Shown here: one piece after another, positions 1 through 11,728 of the stretch
Position numbering within the stretch: position 1 is the first letter of the stretch
How the letters are laid out: the number at the start of each line of letters is the position of its first letter
Source of the DNA: Congeria kusceri
Lineage: Eukaryota > Mollusca > Bivalvia > Myida > Dreissenidae
Direction of reading: 5' to 3'
Length of the DNA: 64,000 nucleotides
Assembly: GCA_027627225.1 (NCBI GenBank)
Contig: CM051034.1
Coordinates: 11,301,761-11,365,760 of the forward strand
The notes under the pieces: model-generated
The model's input: the letters and a program-made list of their open reading frames with translations, nothing else
Database searches by the model: none
Told to the model about the DNA's origin: nothing
Program-made: the position numbers and the translations under genes

Positions 1-275
1 AGTTAAAGTACATGAGTCCGTTAGAGTATGAGTATTGCCGACCATTTAACGGATAAAACACAGTTTACTCACCGCTTCCGTTGTTGATAATATCCACATT
101 CCTAAATATAAAGGCATTGTTTTAAATTACTTTCCTATATATTTTGGGTAAAATTATTAATATATTTCCAAAATTTGGAATCCGATTTCAACGAAAATTC
201 TGACTCTTATGTAACATTTCCTATATCCGAAATATCAACCATCCAATTTTAGTGTTCGAGCGTCATAAACACATT
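1..275. other. AT-rich sequence, no gene seen
   Basis: I see no open frame, RNA gene or repeat here. It is the left flank of the first T1 tandem-repeat element. Confidence 0.5.
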
Positions 276-2455
276 TTTAGCTCACCTGAGCACAAAGTGC
301 TCATGGTGAGCTTTTTCGATCGCCCGTTGTCCGTCGTGCGTGTGTGCGTGCGTCGTCAACTTTTCATTCAAACAACATCTCCTCCTAAACCGCTTGGCAG
401 ATTTTCACCAAACTTCACAGGAATGATCCTTGGGTGAACCTCTTTCAAAGTTGTTCAAATCTTTCCGGTCCGCTGCATATGTAGGTCACCAGAGCTTGGT
501 ATGTAACATTCTATAGTGGTCCTCTACAAAGATTGTTCATATTATTTCCCTGGGGTCAAAACGGGCCACGCCCTGGGGGTCACATGGTTTATATAGAATA
601 TATAGCAAAATGACTTTAAAAATCTTCTTCTCTGAAACCACAAGGCCCAGAGGTTTCATATTTGGTATGTAACATCCTATAGTGGTCCTCTACAAAGATT
701 GTTCAAATTATGCCCCTGGGGTCAAAACGGGCCACGCCCTGGGGTTCACATGGTTTATATGGAATATATAGCAAAATGACTTTAAAAATCTTCTTCTCTG
801 AAACCACAAGGCCCAGAGGTTTCATATTTGGTATGTAACATCCTATAGTGGTCCTCTACAAAGATTGTTCAAATTATGCCCATGGGGTCAGAACTGGCCA
901 CACCCTGGGGGTCACATGGTTTATATAGAACATATAGCAAAATGAATTTAAAAATCTTGTCCTCTGAAATCGCAAGGCCCCGAGGTTTCATATCTGGTAT
1001 GTAACATCCTTTAGTGGTCCTTTACAAAGTTTGTTCAAATTATACCCTCGGGGTCAAAACGGGCCAAGCCCTGGGGTTCACGTGGTTTATATGGAATATA
1101 TAGCAAAATGACTTTAAAAATCTTCTTCTCTGAAACCACAAGGCCCAGAGGTTTCATATCCTCTACAAAGATTGTTCAAATTATGCCCATGGGGTCAGAA
1201 CTGGCCACACCCTGGGGGTCACATGGTTTATATAGAACATATAGCAAAATGAATTTAAAAATCTTGTCCTCTGAAATCGCAAGGCCCCGAGGTTTCATAT
1301 CTGGTATGTAACATCCTTTAGTGGTCCTTTACAAAGTTTGTTCAAATTATACCCTCGGGGTCAAAACGGGCAAGCCCCGGGGGTCACATGGTTTATATAG
1401 ACTTAAATCGCAAAATGACTTTAAATATCTTCTCTTCTGAAACTGCAAGGCCCAGAGGTTTCATATTTGGTATGTAACATCCAATAGTGGTCCTCTACAA
1501 ACATTGTTCAAATTATGCCCCTGGGGTCAAAGCTGGCAAAGCCCCGGGGGTCATATGGTTTATATAGAATATATAGCAAAATGAATTAAAAAATCTTCCC
1601 CTCTGAAACCACAAGGCCCAGAGGTTTCATATTTGGTATGTAACATCCTATAGTGGTCCTCTACAAAGATTGTTCAAATTGTGCCCCTGGGGTCAAAACT
1701 GGCCATGCCCTGGGGGTCACATGATTTATATAGAGTTACACAGCAAAATGACTTTAAAAATCTCCTCAGAAACCACAAGGCTCAGAGGTTTCATATTTGT
1801 TATGTAACATCCTATAGTGGTTCTCTACAAATATTGTTCAAATTATGCCCGTGGGGTCAAATGTGGTCACGCCTCGGGGGTCACATGGTTTATATAAACT
1901 TTAATAGCAAAATGTCTTTAAAAATCATATCCTCTGAAACCGCAAGGCCCAGAGGTTTCGTATTTGGTATGTAACATCCTCAAGTGGTCCTCTACAAAGA
2001 TTGTTCAAATTATGCCCCATGGGTCAACACTGACCACACTTTAGGGGTCACATGGTTTATATAGACTTAAATAGCAAAATGACTTTAACATTTCTTCTCC
2101 TCGGAAACCGCAAGGCTTAGAGGTTTCATATTTGGTATGTAACATCGGTATAGTGGTCCTCAACAAATATTGTTCAAATTATTCCTCTGGGGTCAAATCT
2201 GGTCATGCGGGGGGGGGGGGTCACATGTTTTATATAGACTCAAATAGCAAAATGACTTTAAAAATCTTCTCCTCTGAAACGGCAAGGCCCACAGCTTTCC
2301 TATATTTGGTACGTAACATTGCATAGTGGTCCTCTCCAAAGATTGTTCATATTATCCCCTGGGATAAAAATTAGCCACGCCTCGAGGATGCAAATTCCAA
2401 CTGGGTCACAAGGTCTCAGGTGAGCATCCTAGGGCCCTCAGGGCCCTCATGTTTT
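276..2455 (+). repeat. T1 tandem-repeat mobile element, copy 1 (~167-bp units)
   Basis: The 5' end is a palindromic head: AGCTCACC and GGTGAGCT arms enclose TGAGCAC and GTGCTCA. A unique lead of about 230 bp with GT-rich microsatellite follows. About eleven degenerate copies of a ~167-bp unit come next. Each unit carries GGTATGTAACAT, TGGTCCTCTACAAAG, ATGCCCCTGGGGTC, CACATGGTTTATATAGA and CAAGGCCCAGAGGTTTC. The 3' end is CTCAGGTGAGC followed by a GGGCCCTCAGGGCCC hairpin and CTCATGTT. There is no coding capacity. The layout (unique head, tandem core, terminal hairpin) recalls the bivalve 'pearl' or Helitron-like non-autonomous elements; that assignment is inference. Confidence 0.75.
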
Positions 2456-2880
2456 AATAGTCTGTGAATTTCATGTAAATCCTTTGTTTTCTAGAAAAGC
2501 GCGCGAAAGTTATGTTGACACAAACGACGTCACGTTCCAAGCATGGAAAGCGTGCATGTATCGACCATGTGCTGTACCAAATATATATACGTGTCATCTG
2601 GGAATAAAAAATTCGTAGTGCAAGAACTCTCAAATCTTTTCTTTTTGTATAAAACTTTCGTAGTGCAAAAACTTTGTGATCTTTAGAATTTGAATAACTA
2701 TTTTATTACAGTGTATTAATTATACTTTTTAACAGTGACACAATATTTGCGGACCGTAACTTGGCATATTTTTGGGGGGAAGTAAAGCCTACGTTTTATT
2801 GTTGTACATGATATGCGATTTCTGTAAAAAAAAATCATTGGTATTTTTAGTATGTAAAGAATATGCTAAAATCGTCTTAA
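2456..2880. other. Non-coding; short repeat shared with 25.0-25.1 kb
   Basis: I see no gene. About 50 bp around 2525-2575 (core CCAAGCATGGAAAGCGTGCA) recur inverted near 25055-25100, so part of this stretch is a dispersed repeat. Confidence 0.4.
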
Positions 2881-3095
2881 TAATTATACGAATAATAATA
2901 AATAATAATAGATCTAGTAAAAATAATAATAGATCTAATAATAATAATACTGGATCTAATAATAATAATACTGGATCTGATAATAATAATAATAAGAAGA
3001 AGAAGAAAATAAATTTAAATAAATTAAAAAGAAAATTATAATAAATTAATAAAAAATAATAATTAATAAATTTAAATAATATTATTAAATTATTG
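2881..3095. repeat. AT-rich trinucleotide microsatellite (AAT)n
   Basis: Interrupted (AAT)n / (ATAATA)n runs with GATCTAATAATAATA sub-repeats. The Asn/Lys-rich open frame over 2772-3041 is a product of this composition and is not called as a gene. Confidence 0.8.
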
Positions 3096-4538
3096 TTGGG
3101 GAGCGTCCATCAGTTCTGCTTCAATTGTTGTTTATCACAATGTAAAAGTTACTTATTAAAATTATGGTATTCTATTTCAGTAGGGATTAACCTATTTAAT
3201 CCCCATACAAAATACATGTTGGGATTATCTTTGACAAAAGGTGAAGGTGATAATTTAGTAAAATAGATCTGACTATTTGCTGACTAAAGCACACAAATAC
3301 TTGACATTTTAACAGTTTAAGTTCAAATGTAGTGGCAGAGACTTTCCAGTAGCCAATATATGTATATTAACTTAATGGCAGTGTAATAATAATATAATAA
3401 TAAGACAAAAAGTTTGCTTGGCCTACATGTAAAGTGGCCATGAATAATGAATGCTCTGAATACTAAAACTAAACGGACATACGTTAATTGCATGTAAAAT
3501 AGAACTTTTTATCTTTAGAATTACCGGTACTATCTAAAACTAGAGATAAGCGAGTATACAGTTGTACTTATGCACGTATGTGGCTTTTTATCAGTATAAA
3601 AACAACTTAAAATGTTGGAACTGTATGCCAGGTTAGTATTAATAAAATTGTAACACATTTATGATATATATTGTACAACAGTCAACGGAGTAAGTTTTTG
3701 AACAATTATAGGTTAACGCCTCATCAATGAAATTGTGGGAAAAAAATAAAACAACTTAATTTCTTTGACTGGTGCTATTATGAAAATATATGAAATAATG
3801 TTATTGGCTTATGTTTTAGATTTTTAATTTAACAATGTTATCAATTAACACATACAGTAAGAATGGCCGACATGCTCATTGTTATGTTTAACTTTTGTTT
3901 CTATTGATTACAAATGCAACTTTAAATATGAATGAAATTTGTTTTCTTTAAAGAGTGGACAACATAATACTTCAGGTAAATGGTAAATGGTACACATCTA
4001 CTAACACAGATTATAGTATTTTGATTAATATTTGATTGATATTTTGTTGGCCTTATTTATTACAGTGTTTTTCCTGTGTGTTAATTTTCTAATGGAAAAG
4101 GGTAAAATTCCCAATACGATTTTCTACAAAATTTGAAGTCAAAAACTTAAAAAATTCCCAAAGGTGCAAAAAAAGAGAGATAAAATTCAAAAAGATCGCG
4201 AAAAAGAACGACAATGTACATGCATTTAACTTTCTTGAAACAATGTACTGACATGAAAGAACAATGAAACGAGTCCTTTTAGTATAAAATTTATTGTAAC
4301 ATATTGTTTTTATGTCCTTTTTGGCAGTTTTTGGTGAAAGTGGTAAACTATTTGACCAATGGTACCGGTGCCATTCCCAAGGTAGTGAGGAAAAACGCTG
4401 TATTAAACCCCAAAACACCATTATACTATTACATCCGTGTGTAATCTGTTCACATAGTGCACAGTGATTTTATGGGTGTCACAGTGTTTTTTTTACACAT
4501 TTTCTTTTTCTTCTTTACCATGCTGTGGTTATCATATG
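3096..4538. other. Non-coding AT-rich DNA
   Basis: There are only short frames with no recognisable protein motif, and no RNA gene seen. Confidence 0.45.
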
Positions 4539-5712
4539 CAGGGATTTTGGAAACGCAAAACCAAGCGTATTTGGACGCATACTTTTTCAAAAGGACGCTT
4601 GTCAAAACTAGACAAAGAGTCCTGGGACGCATGCATTTCTGCTTACTGCGTATACCCTGTTACATAAAACGTTGGTACTGTTCGAGAATTGGTACCCTGA
4701 GGCTACATAAATGCCTGCAATAAACTCGGCAGTAGTGGCTATAAAATCAATTATCAGCCCCGAGTACACACTGCAGCTGTTACAGTCAAGTTACTTGGCT
4801 CCGCCCAAAGCAGTCTCTAAGCTCCGCCCACACAATTCAAGACAGTTACTGTTAACTTTCATTGGTTAATTCTTATGTCACTCATTGTTTAGCTTTAATC
4901 CACAAGACATTGAAAATGTGCGAACATGTTGCAACAGGCGTCCGCAATTAAGAACAATTAGCACATGGTTGACAACCTAAATGAAACACCATTGTTAAAA
5001 TGAGTGAAAAACAGCTTCAGCATATTTAATTAACTGAAATTGCAAATCAAAATTCATGAATATCACTTAAATGTCAATAATACGATGTTGCAGTTTTTGT
5101 CTTTGACAGAAATATCATACGAAAATCTAGGGCCGAATTTTGACAAGATTATAAATGCATCGATCAGTAAACATACATTAAGGAACGTTCTAGTGTATTA
5201 TATATATAACAAGACATAAATTAACAATATTGGTGATAATGTAAGTTCAAAATTTTGCATTGTCACATATTTTCGCGACCTCGCAAAAATTATCATCGCC
5301 GATTCTTCATGTCAATACCATTTGTAAAACACATGCAGACACACACATTGGTGTTCTATATCCCTAAAATAACTACTCCTTGTCTGGCTTTTTGTGTTTT
5401 TCACATGTTTCCAATTACAAGTTTGACAGTAACTTATGGTTTTGTGCATGCCTGCTGTTCTGTACTGTAATCAACCACATCATACATTTTTAATAACCAG
5501 GCCATTCAAAGCAGCTCACAAGGCTAGACCATCAATTACCTGCTTAAAATTAAACATTGGTAATACTATTGTTTTGTTAGAAACGATCGTTAAAGAATTA
5601 TATATAATCATTATAATAACATAACCTAATAATAATACATTATTATTAATAATTATTATTATTAGAACTGTCATATATTGTTTAATATTTAAGCAATAAT
5701 TTAATGTCATGC
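4539..5712 (+). mobile_element. CAGGGAT-ended DNA element, copy 1 (3' truncated)
   Basis: This resembles 49842-51402 over most of its length. Shared blocks include GGACGCATA, CTTTTTCAAAAGGACGC, CTTACTGCGTAT, two TAGCTCCGCCCACA-like boxes, AAACAGCTTCAGC and an (AAT)-rich stretch before ACTGTCATATATTGT. It begins CAGGGATTTTGGAAA. The 3' terminal part seen in the other copy is missing where a T1 element begins at about 5731. There is no coding capacity. It is probably a non-autonomous hAT-like element. Confidence 0.6.
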
Positions 5713-7339
5713 GTCATATGCTGGACTTACATTTTTAGCTCACCTGAGCACAAAGTGCTCATGGTGAGCTTTTGTCATCGCCCGTTGTCCGTCGTGCGTG
5801 CGTGCGTGCATGTGTCTGTGCGTGCGTGCGCCGTCAACTTTTCATTTAAACAACATCTCCTCCTAAACAGCTTGGCAGATTTTCACCAAACTTCACAGGA
5901 ATGATCCTTGGGTGGACCTCTTTCAAAGTTGTTCAAATCTTTCCGGTCTGCTGCATATGTAGGTCACCAGAGCTAAAAATAGATTTAAAGAGTGAACACT
6001 TAAAAAAATCTTCTATCAAACCGCAAGGCTCAGAGCTTTCATATTTGATAATGTGACATCCTCTAGTGGTCCTCTACAAAGATTGTTCAAATGGTGCCCC
6101 TGTGGTCAAACTGGCTACGCCCTGGGGATTACCTGGTTTATATAGACTTACTTATATAGCAAAATGACTTTAAAAATCTTCTCCTCTGAAACAGCAAGGT
6201 CTAGAGGTTTCATATTTGGTATGTAACATTGTAAAGTGGTCCTCTACAAAGATTGTTCAAATAATGCCCCTGGGGTCAAAACTGGCCACGCCCCAGGGGT
6301 CACATTGTTTATATAGACTTATATATCAAAATGACTTTAAAAATCTTCTCCTCTGAATCCGCAAAGCCCAGAGGTTTCATACTTGGTATGTATCATTGTA
6401 TAGTGGTCCTCTACAGAGATTGTTCAAATGATGCCCCTAGGGTCAAAACTGGCCACACCCCGGGGGTCACATGGTTTATATAGACTTAAATAGCAAAATG
6501 ACTTTTAAAATCTTGTCTTTTGAAACCGCAAGGCCCAGAGATTTCATATTTGGTACGAAACATTGTATAGTGGTCACATTGTTTGTAAAAACTTGTATAG
6601 CAAAATGACTTTAAAAATCTTCTCCTCTGAAACTGCAAGGCCTAGAGGTTTCATATTTGGTATGTAACATTGTATATTGGTCATCTACAAAAATTGTTCA
6701 AATGATGCCCCTGGGGTCAAAACTTTCCATACCCTAGGGGTCACATTTTTTATATAGACTTAAGTAGCAAAATGACTTTAAAAATCTTCTTCTCTGAAAC
6801 TGCAATGCCCAGAGGTTTCATATTTGGTGTGTAACATTGTATAGTGGTCCTCTACAAAGAATGTTCAAATGATGCCCCTTGGGTCAAAATTGGCCACACC
6901 CCGGGGTCACATGGTTTATATAGACTTGAATATCAAAATGACTTTAAAAATCTTCTCCTCTGAAACCGCAAGGCCCAGAGGTTTCACACTTGGTATGTAA
7001 CATTGTATAGTGGTCCTCTACAAAGATTGTTAAAATGATGCCCCTCGGTTCAAAATTGGCCACACCCCGGGGGTCACATGGTTTATATAGACTTAAAAAG
7101 CAAAATGACTTTAAAAAAATTCTCAGCTGAAACCGCAAGGCCCAGAATTTTATATTTGGTATGTAACATTGTATAGTGGTTCCCTACAAAGATTGTTCAA
7201 ATAATGCCCCTGGGGTAAAAACTGGCCACACCCCGGGGGTCACATTGTTTATATTGACTTAAATAGCAAAATGACTTTAAAAATCTCCTCTGAAATCTCA
7301 AGGCCTAGAGGTTTCATATTTGGTATGTAACATTGTATA

Positions 7340-8332
7340 CCATAAATACGCAGTCATAAGTCAAGAAGTTAAAATTCTTTCCAGAAACGTATTTCTAATA
7401 ATAACCATTCCATAAATCGAGTTAGAATGATAATAAAACACCATCTGAAAATTGGCCAGAGTATGCCCTATAAGTAGGTATATAGGTACAGTCTGCAGTA
7501 AATGCCTTGAAGTGTGAAATCACTGGCTTATCCTCTTGGACAGGTGTTGATGTAGACAAAAACCGGTTCCAGCTAGTTTAATTAGCAATATGCTATACAC
7601 GAAAATCATGGGTTTTGTCTGCAGGTTTATTGATTTTTTATTGGTGGCTGATGGTCTAGCTGGGGCCTAAACTGGGGAAGTCAATTAAAATAGAGTAGAC
7701 ACTTGGCTATCCGGCTAGCGCAGTGGTTGGTACACTCGCTTCTCACCTAGGCGTCCCGGGTTCGCTTCCCACTCCTGGCGCAAGTGAGTTTGGTTGGTGG
7801 TCACCATACCGGACAGGTGGGGTTTCCTCCGGGTACTCTGGTTTCCCCCCACAGCACAAGACCACACCAAAATTAAAATCTTTCAGTAAAAAATAAATAG
7901 CTGGAAATTGCAGCTATGATTCTAAATTCGTACCAACTTTCATGAGTCTCTAGTAAGTTAATTAGGTAGGAGTGCTGGGACACACTCCGGGTCCTCACAT
8001 AATGCAGCCTCAGGCGCGGAAGGACCTCATAAACTTCGAAATACACAAATAGAGTAGATAGTTTCATTCACAGTTTGCATCTTATTTAATAATGAAACAG
8101 TTATGCATTTTGTCTTAATTGTCGGTAATTAATAAAAATGGCAAACTGTGATAATTATGAATGGATTATAGTGTGTGGATTAGCAAATATGCAGGTAAGA
8201 AATAATATGCATTTGACAAATATTTCAATATAATATACTAAGATTTTTGGTGAACTGCCTCATAAGTCAAATGTACTTTATAACTACGATTTTAGAGGCT
8301 TAAGATCTCGACTTATGACAGAGTATGTCCGG
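7340..8332. mobile_element. TA-flanked MITE (mariner-like) inside the T1 array
   Basis: Imperfect terminal inverted repeats begin CCATAAATACGCAGTCATAAG on the left and, read in reverse complement, CCGGACATACTCTGTCATAAG on the right. The flanks carry TA on both sides (7338-7339, 8333-8334), the target duplication of Tc1/mariner elements. The interrupted T1 unit confirms the limits. There is no transposase. It carries a SINE insertion at 7700-8046. Confidence 0.7.
7700..8046 (+). mobile_element. tRNA-derived SINE with perfect 12-bp target duplication
   Basis: The 12-bp sequence AAATAGAGTAGA stands at both 7688-7699 and 8047-8058. The head (from about 7711) is tRNA-like, with A box GGCTAGCGCAGTGGTTGG and B box GGGTTCGCTTCCC. 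The body contains GGTTTCCTCCGGGTACTC and CCCCCCACAGCACAAGACC, a central segment I associate with molluscan SINEs. It was presumably transcribed by RNA polymerase III and retroposed. The perfect duplication suggests a fairly recent insertion. Confidence 0.75.
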
Positions 8333-9106
8333 TAGTGGTCCTCTACAAAGATTGTTACAATGATTCCCCTGGGGTCAAAACTGTGCACACCCCGGGTCTC
8401 ACATGGTTTATATAGACTTAAATAGCAAAATGACTTTAAAAATCTTCTCCTCTGAAACTGCTAGGCCCAGAGGTTTTGTATTTGTTATGTAACATTGTAT
8501 AGTTGTCCTCTACAAAGATTGTTCAAATGATGTCTCAGGGGTCAAAACTGACCCTGCCCTGGGGGTCACACTGTTTATATAGACTTAAATAGTAAAATGA
8601 CTTAAAAATCTCCTCTGAAACCGGAGTGTTTAACATTGTATATTAGTCCTCAACAAAGATTGTTCAAAGTATGCCCCTGGGGTAAAAAGTGGCAATGACC
8701 CGTGGGTCACGCGGTTTATATAGACTTATATGGCAAATGGGCCTTAAAAATCTTCCTTTTTGAAACTGTAAGGCCCAGAGGTTTTATATTTTGCCTGAAA
8801 CATTGTGGAGTGGTCCTCTACAAAGATTGTTCCAATGATGCCCCTGGAGGTCACATAATTTATATACATTTAAATAGCAAAATGACTTAAAAAATCTACC
8901 CTGCAACCGCAAGGCCCAGTGGTTTCATGTTTGGTATGTAACATTGAATATAGGTCCACTACAAATATTTTTCAAATTATGCCCCTAAGGTAGAAAGTGG
9001 CCACGCCCTGTGGATCACATGGTTTATATAGACTAAAAATCTTCTGAACCTGCAAGGCCCAGATTTTTATACTCAGTTAAGGGGTTTAGTGCCATTTTGT
9101 CCTCTT

Positions 9107-10205
9107 GTTATTAGCCATTATGATGCCTTAAACTCAGGTTAGCGACCTAGGGCCATCATGGCCCTCTAGTTATTAGCTATTGGTATAGGGGACCTCTCCG
9201 GCGTCGTCTATAGTCCGTCATCCGTCGTCTATTTGCCGTCAACAATTTGGACCGTTATCGCGATAAAGACTACATTTTTTATTCAATCTGCACAGTTTGT
9301 GTATGACCATAATATCTTGGATGGGATTGTTATTCTGTCAGATCACACCAGAAACACCAGAGTTATTGCCCCTTTTTCATGCAAAAAAGTGCAAAAATGC
9401 CCCTTTCCAATGTATAGACTTTATTTTCCATCCAATCTTAACCAAACTTTCACTGTTTGTGTATGACCATCAGATCTCAGCAGACGTTTGAAAATGGGCC
9501 AGATCGTGTTTCAAACACACACAAGAGTTATTGCCCTTTGTTTATTTAAAAAAATACAAAAAATGGACATTATTCAGGATAGAGACTTCATTTTTCATCC
9601 AATCTTCACCAATCTTGCACAGTTTGTCTATTACAATGAGATAACAGTTGAAGTCGAATATAAGAAAGATCGGACCAGAAACACCAGAGTTATTGCCCTT
9701 TGTGAAAAAATATGCAAAAATGGACATTATTCAGGATAGAAACTGCATTTTTCATCCAATCTTCACCAATCTTGCACAGTTTGTCTATGACCATAAAAAG
9801 TGAAGTCGAATATAAGCAAGATCGGACCAGAAATACCAGAGTTATTGCCCTTTGTTTGTGAAAAAAATAAATATAAATGGACATTATTAAGGATAGAGAC
9901 TTCATTTTTCATCCAATCTTCACCAATTGTGTACAGTTTGTCTATGAACGTAAGACTACAGGTGAAGTCGAATATAAGCGTGATGGGGCCTGAAACACCA
10001 GAGTTATTGCCCCTTGTGTTTGGAAAAAAAACATCAACAAATAAGTGGCTTGCACACACGATTTTTGATTTATTGTTGACCAAACTTACACAGTTTGCGC
10101 ATGACCATAACAATTGTTTGATAAAATTTGATTTCCAACAGTTGCAAGACTTGCATGCAGTTATTTGTGTGGATGATTTATTTGTCTATTATAGATTATA
10201 AGCAG
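9107..10205 (+). repeat. T2 tandem-repeat element, copy 1 (~160-bp units)
   Basis: A T1-like end (CTCAGGTTAGCGACC, GGGCCATCATGGCCC, TCTAGTT) at 9133-9173 abuts the head TATAGGGGACCTCTCC of this family. Five or so units of about 160 bp follow. They share CACCAGAGTTATTGCCC, ATGGACATTATTCAGG, CATCCAATCTTCACC and CAGTTTGTCTATGACC. A unique tail ends near TTGATTTCCAACAGTTGC. Non-coding; the short frames in it are repeat artefacts. Confidence 0.7.
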
Positions 10206-10351
10206 AGCTAAGTGGGAAGTGATTCACCTATACGGCACTTCCAACAGTCTTGCTGTTGGGTAACAATGTTGCTCTTTAATGACACAGTTATGGGTCCGCC
10301 TCTCACACTGGAGACCTGGGTTGTATCAGGTGCTTGGGTATTTTTTTTACC
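10206..10351. other. Short non-coding stretch
   Basis: Nothing recognisable between the T2 element and the TTAA element. Confidence 0.4.
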
Positions 10352-10355
10352 TTAA

Positions 10356-10789
10356 AGGGACTTGTTCACAGATTTTCATATTTAAAAAAAATGTTCTTTA
10401 ATATCTTAACTGCAAAAAGTAAAGCATCTGGACTAACAAAAACCAAAATCATATTAAGAAAAAAGAAGTAAATCACCGGAACTTAAACCTGCGACCGTCG
10501 GGATCATAACAGACTGGCGCCTTAAGCACTCGGCAATATGAACTTAAAATATAGGAGTGAAATTTAACGCCATGAAAGTGATACACAAGTTTAAAAAAAA
10601 AACTGAGGAAAAACGCTTGATAATTTTATCTATTTCAAATGATGATTATTCTTTAACGACATTATTTCCAATATATTTCTTGCACATGAGTGCTATTTTG
10701 CTTGTGTATACACAATGTTTTTTTGTTTTTTGAGATCTATGACAAAAATTGTGAAAATCGTCAATTTGCCAGTGTGTGAATAGGCCCCT
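10356..10789. mobile_element. TTAA-flanked MITE with tRNA-like cargo, copy 1
   Basis: It is flanked by TTAA on both sides (10352-10355, 10790-10793). The ends are AGGGACTTGTTCACA on the left and, in reverse complement, AGGGGCCTATTCACA on the right. TTAA duplications are typical of piggyBac and Kolobok elements. There is no transposase. A tRNA-like sequence lies inside on the minus strand (about 10487-10555). The element at 14484-16790 has the same design. Confidence 0.65.
10487..10555 (-). other. tRNA-like sequence (Ser/Leu-type boxes), probable pseudogene
   Basis: Read on the minus strand it has an A-box GCCGAGTGCTTAAGGCGCC, close to the Ser/Leu tRNA pattern, and a B-box GCAGGTTTAAGTTCC. 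I could not fold a convincing acceptor stem by eye, and it sits inside a mobile element. It is more likely a Pol III promoter-bearing relic than a working tRNA gene. Confidence 0.5.
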
Positions 10790-10793
10790 TTAA

Positions 10794-10976
10794 AGCCGGA
10801 GTCCATAAAATATAATTCAATACATCTTAAATTGGCATTAGTTCTAATTAACATTACCAAAACGTTATAATTTGACCGATATCGATGCGGTTTTTTGTAT
10901 TTTGATCAGTAAGATGTCCATTAGAAACTATTTCTGCAAAGTTTTATTTTTATCAACATATTTCTTGACTGCTGCT
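10794..10976. mobile_element. TTAA-flanked MITE of 183 bp sharing its TTAA with the neighbour
   Basis: The ends are AGCCGGAGTCCATAAAATAT and, in reverse complement, AGCAGCAGTCAAGAAATAT. TTAA stands at 10790-10793 and 10977-10980. A 1.6-kb relative with the same ends lies at 59014-60611. Both share AAGATGT.CATTAGAAAC and TTTCTGCAAAGTTTT. Confidence 0.65.
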
Positions 10977-10980
10977 TTAA

Positions 10981-11305
10981 TGGTCTCAGAACTGAGAAGT
11001 AAATGGTACTGGGGTGTGACATTTCTGGGCCATGTGGTTGCGAGGCGCAGATGTGCCTAGCTCCTAAAAGTTCAAAATATTTTAAGTTAAGTATTTGTTA
11101 CACAAAATTAACCTTTTCAACACTGATAAATAAAGTTGTTGGGAAAAAATATCATTTACTAATTACCAATAATGATGCTTTTTGGGTAAAAATGGAAGAT
11201 TTTTGGCTAGGTGCACAAATTATATAAATTTCTTTTAACAGAAAAGCCTTGATTTAACATAATACAGCTTGGGTGTTATCTGTATAAATTGATATAAACT
11301 TTGAT
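10981..11305. other. Non-coding flank of the hAT element
   Basis: I see nothing coding. A T-rich stretch precedes the hAT left terminus. Confidence 0.4.
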
Positions 11306-11728
11306 CAGTGCTACAGATAATTTTTCATGCAATTAGTTTTTCACTTCCATTTTTTTTAAAAATAGTTTTTTCACTTCCAGGATTTAACCCAAATTAGTTT
11401 TGTTAAAAATTAATATAAAAGAGAGTACTTGAAAATAAAACAATTTTATTTCCACATCTGATAAATAATCACTTTCCTTAAAGATTTATCACAACCAAGT
11501 ATTATGTAAAATATTTTTTTTTACCTTCAATGTTTATCAAGTTGAAGAACTTCATGCATGGTACCGACAAACCAAGGTAATTATAGTACCATTTACTTCC
11601 ATTGTGGATGTTCATAAACTGCACTTCCTGTGCTAAAATGTCCCTGGGCACTTCTTGTACATTGATATATATATGTCATGTCACTTCCTGTAAATTATTA
11701 CGCAACAAACAAGTTCACTGTTAAAGAG

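Larger units (their letters stand above)
5731..9106 (+). repeat. T1 tandem-repeat element, copy 2, interrupted
   Basis: It has the same head palindrome and lead as copy 1, then about fourteen ~167-bp units. The array is split at 7339/8333 by a TA-flanked MITE: the unit sequence ACATTGTA resumes as TAGTGGTCCTCTAC exactly on the other side. Units after 8333 are more diverged. I see no gene. Confidence 0.75.

Noticed and set aside
2772..3041. Asn/Lys-rich 89-codon frame
   Set aside because: It covers an (AAT)n microsatellite; no start context or splice signal.
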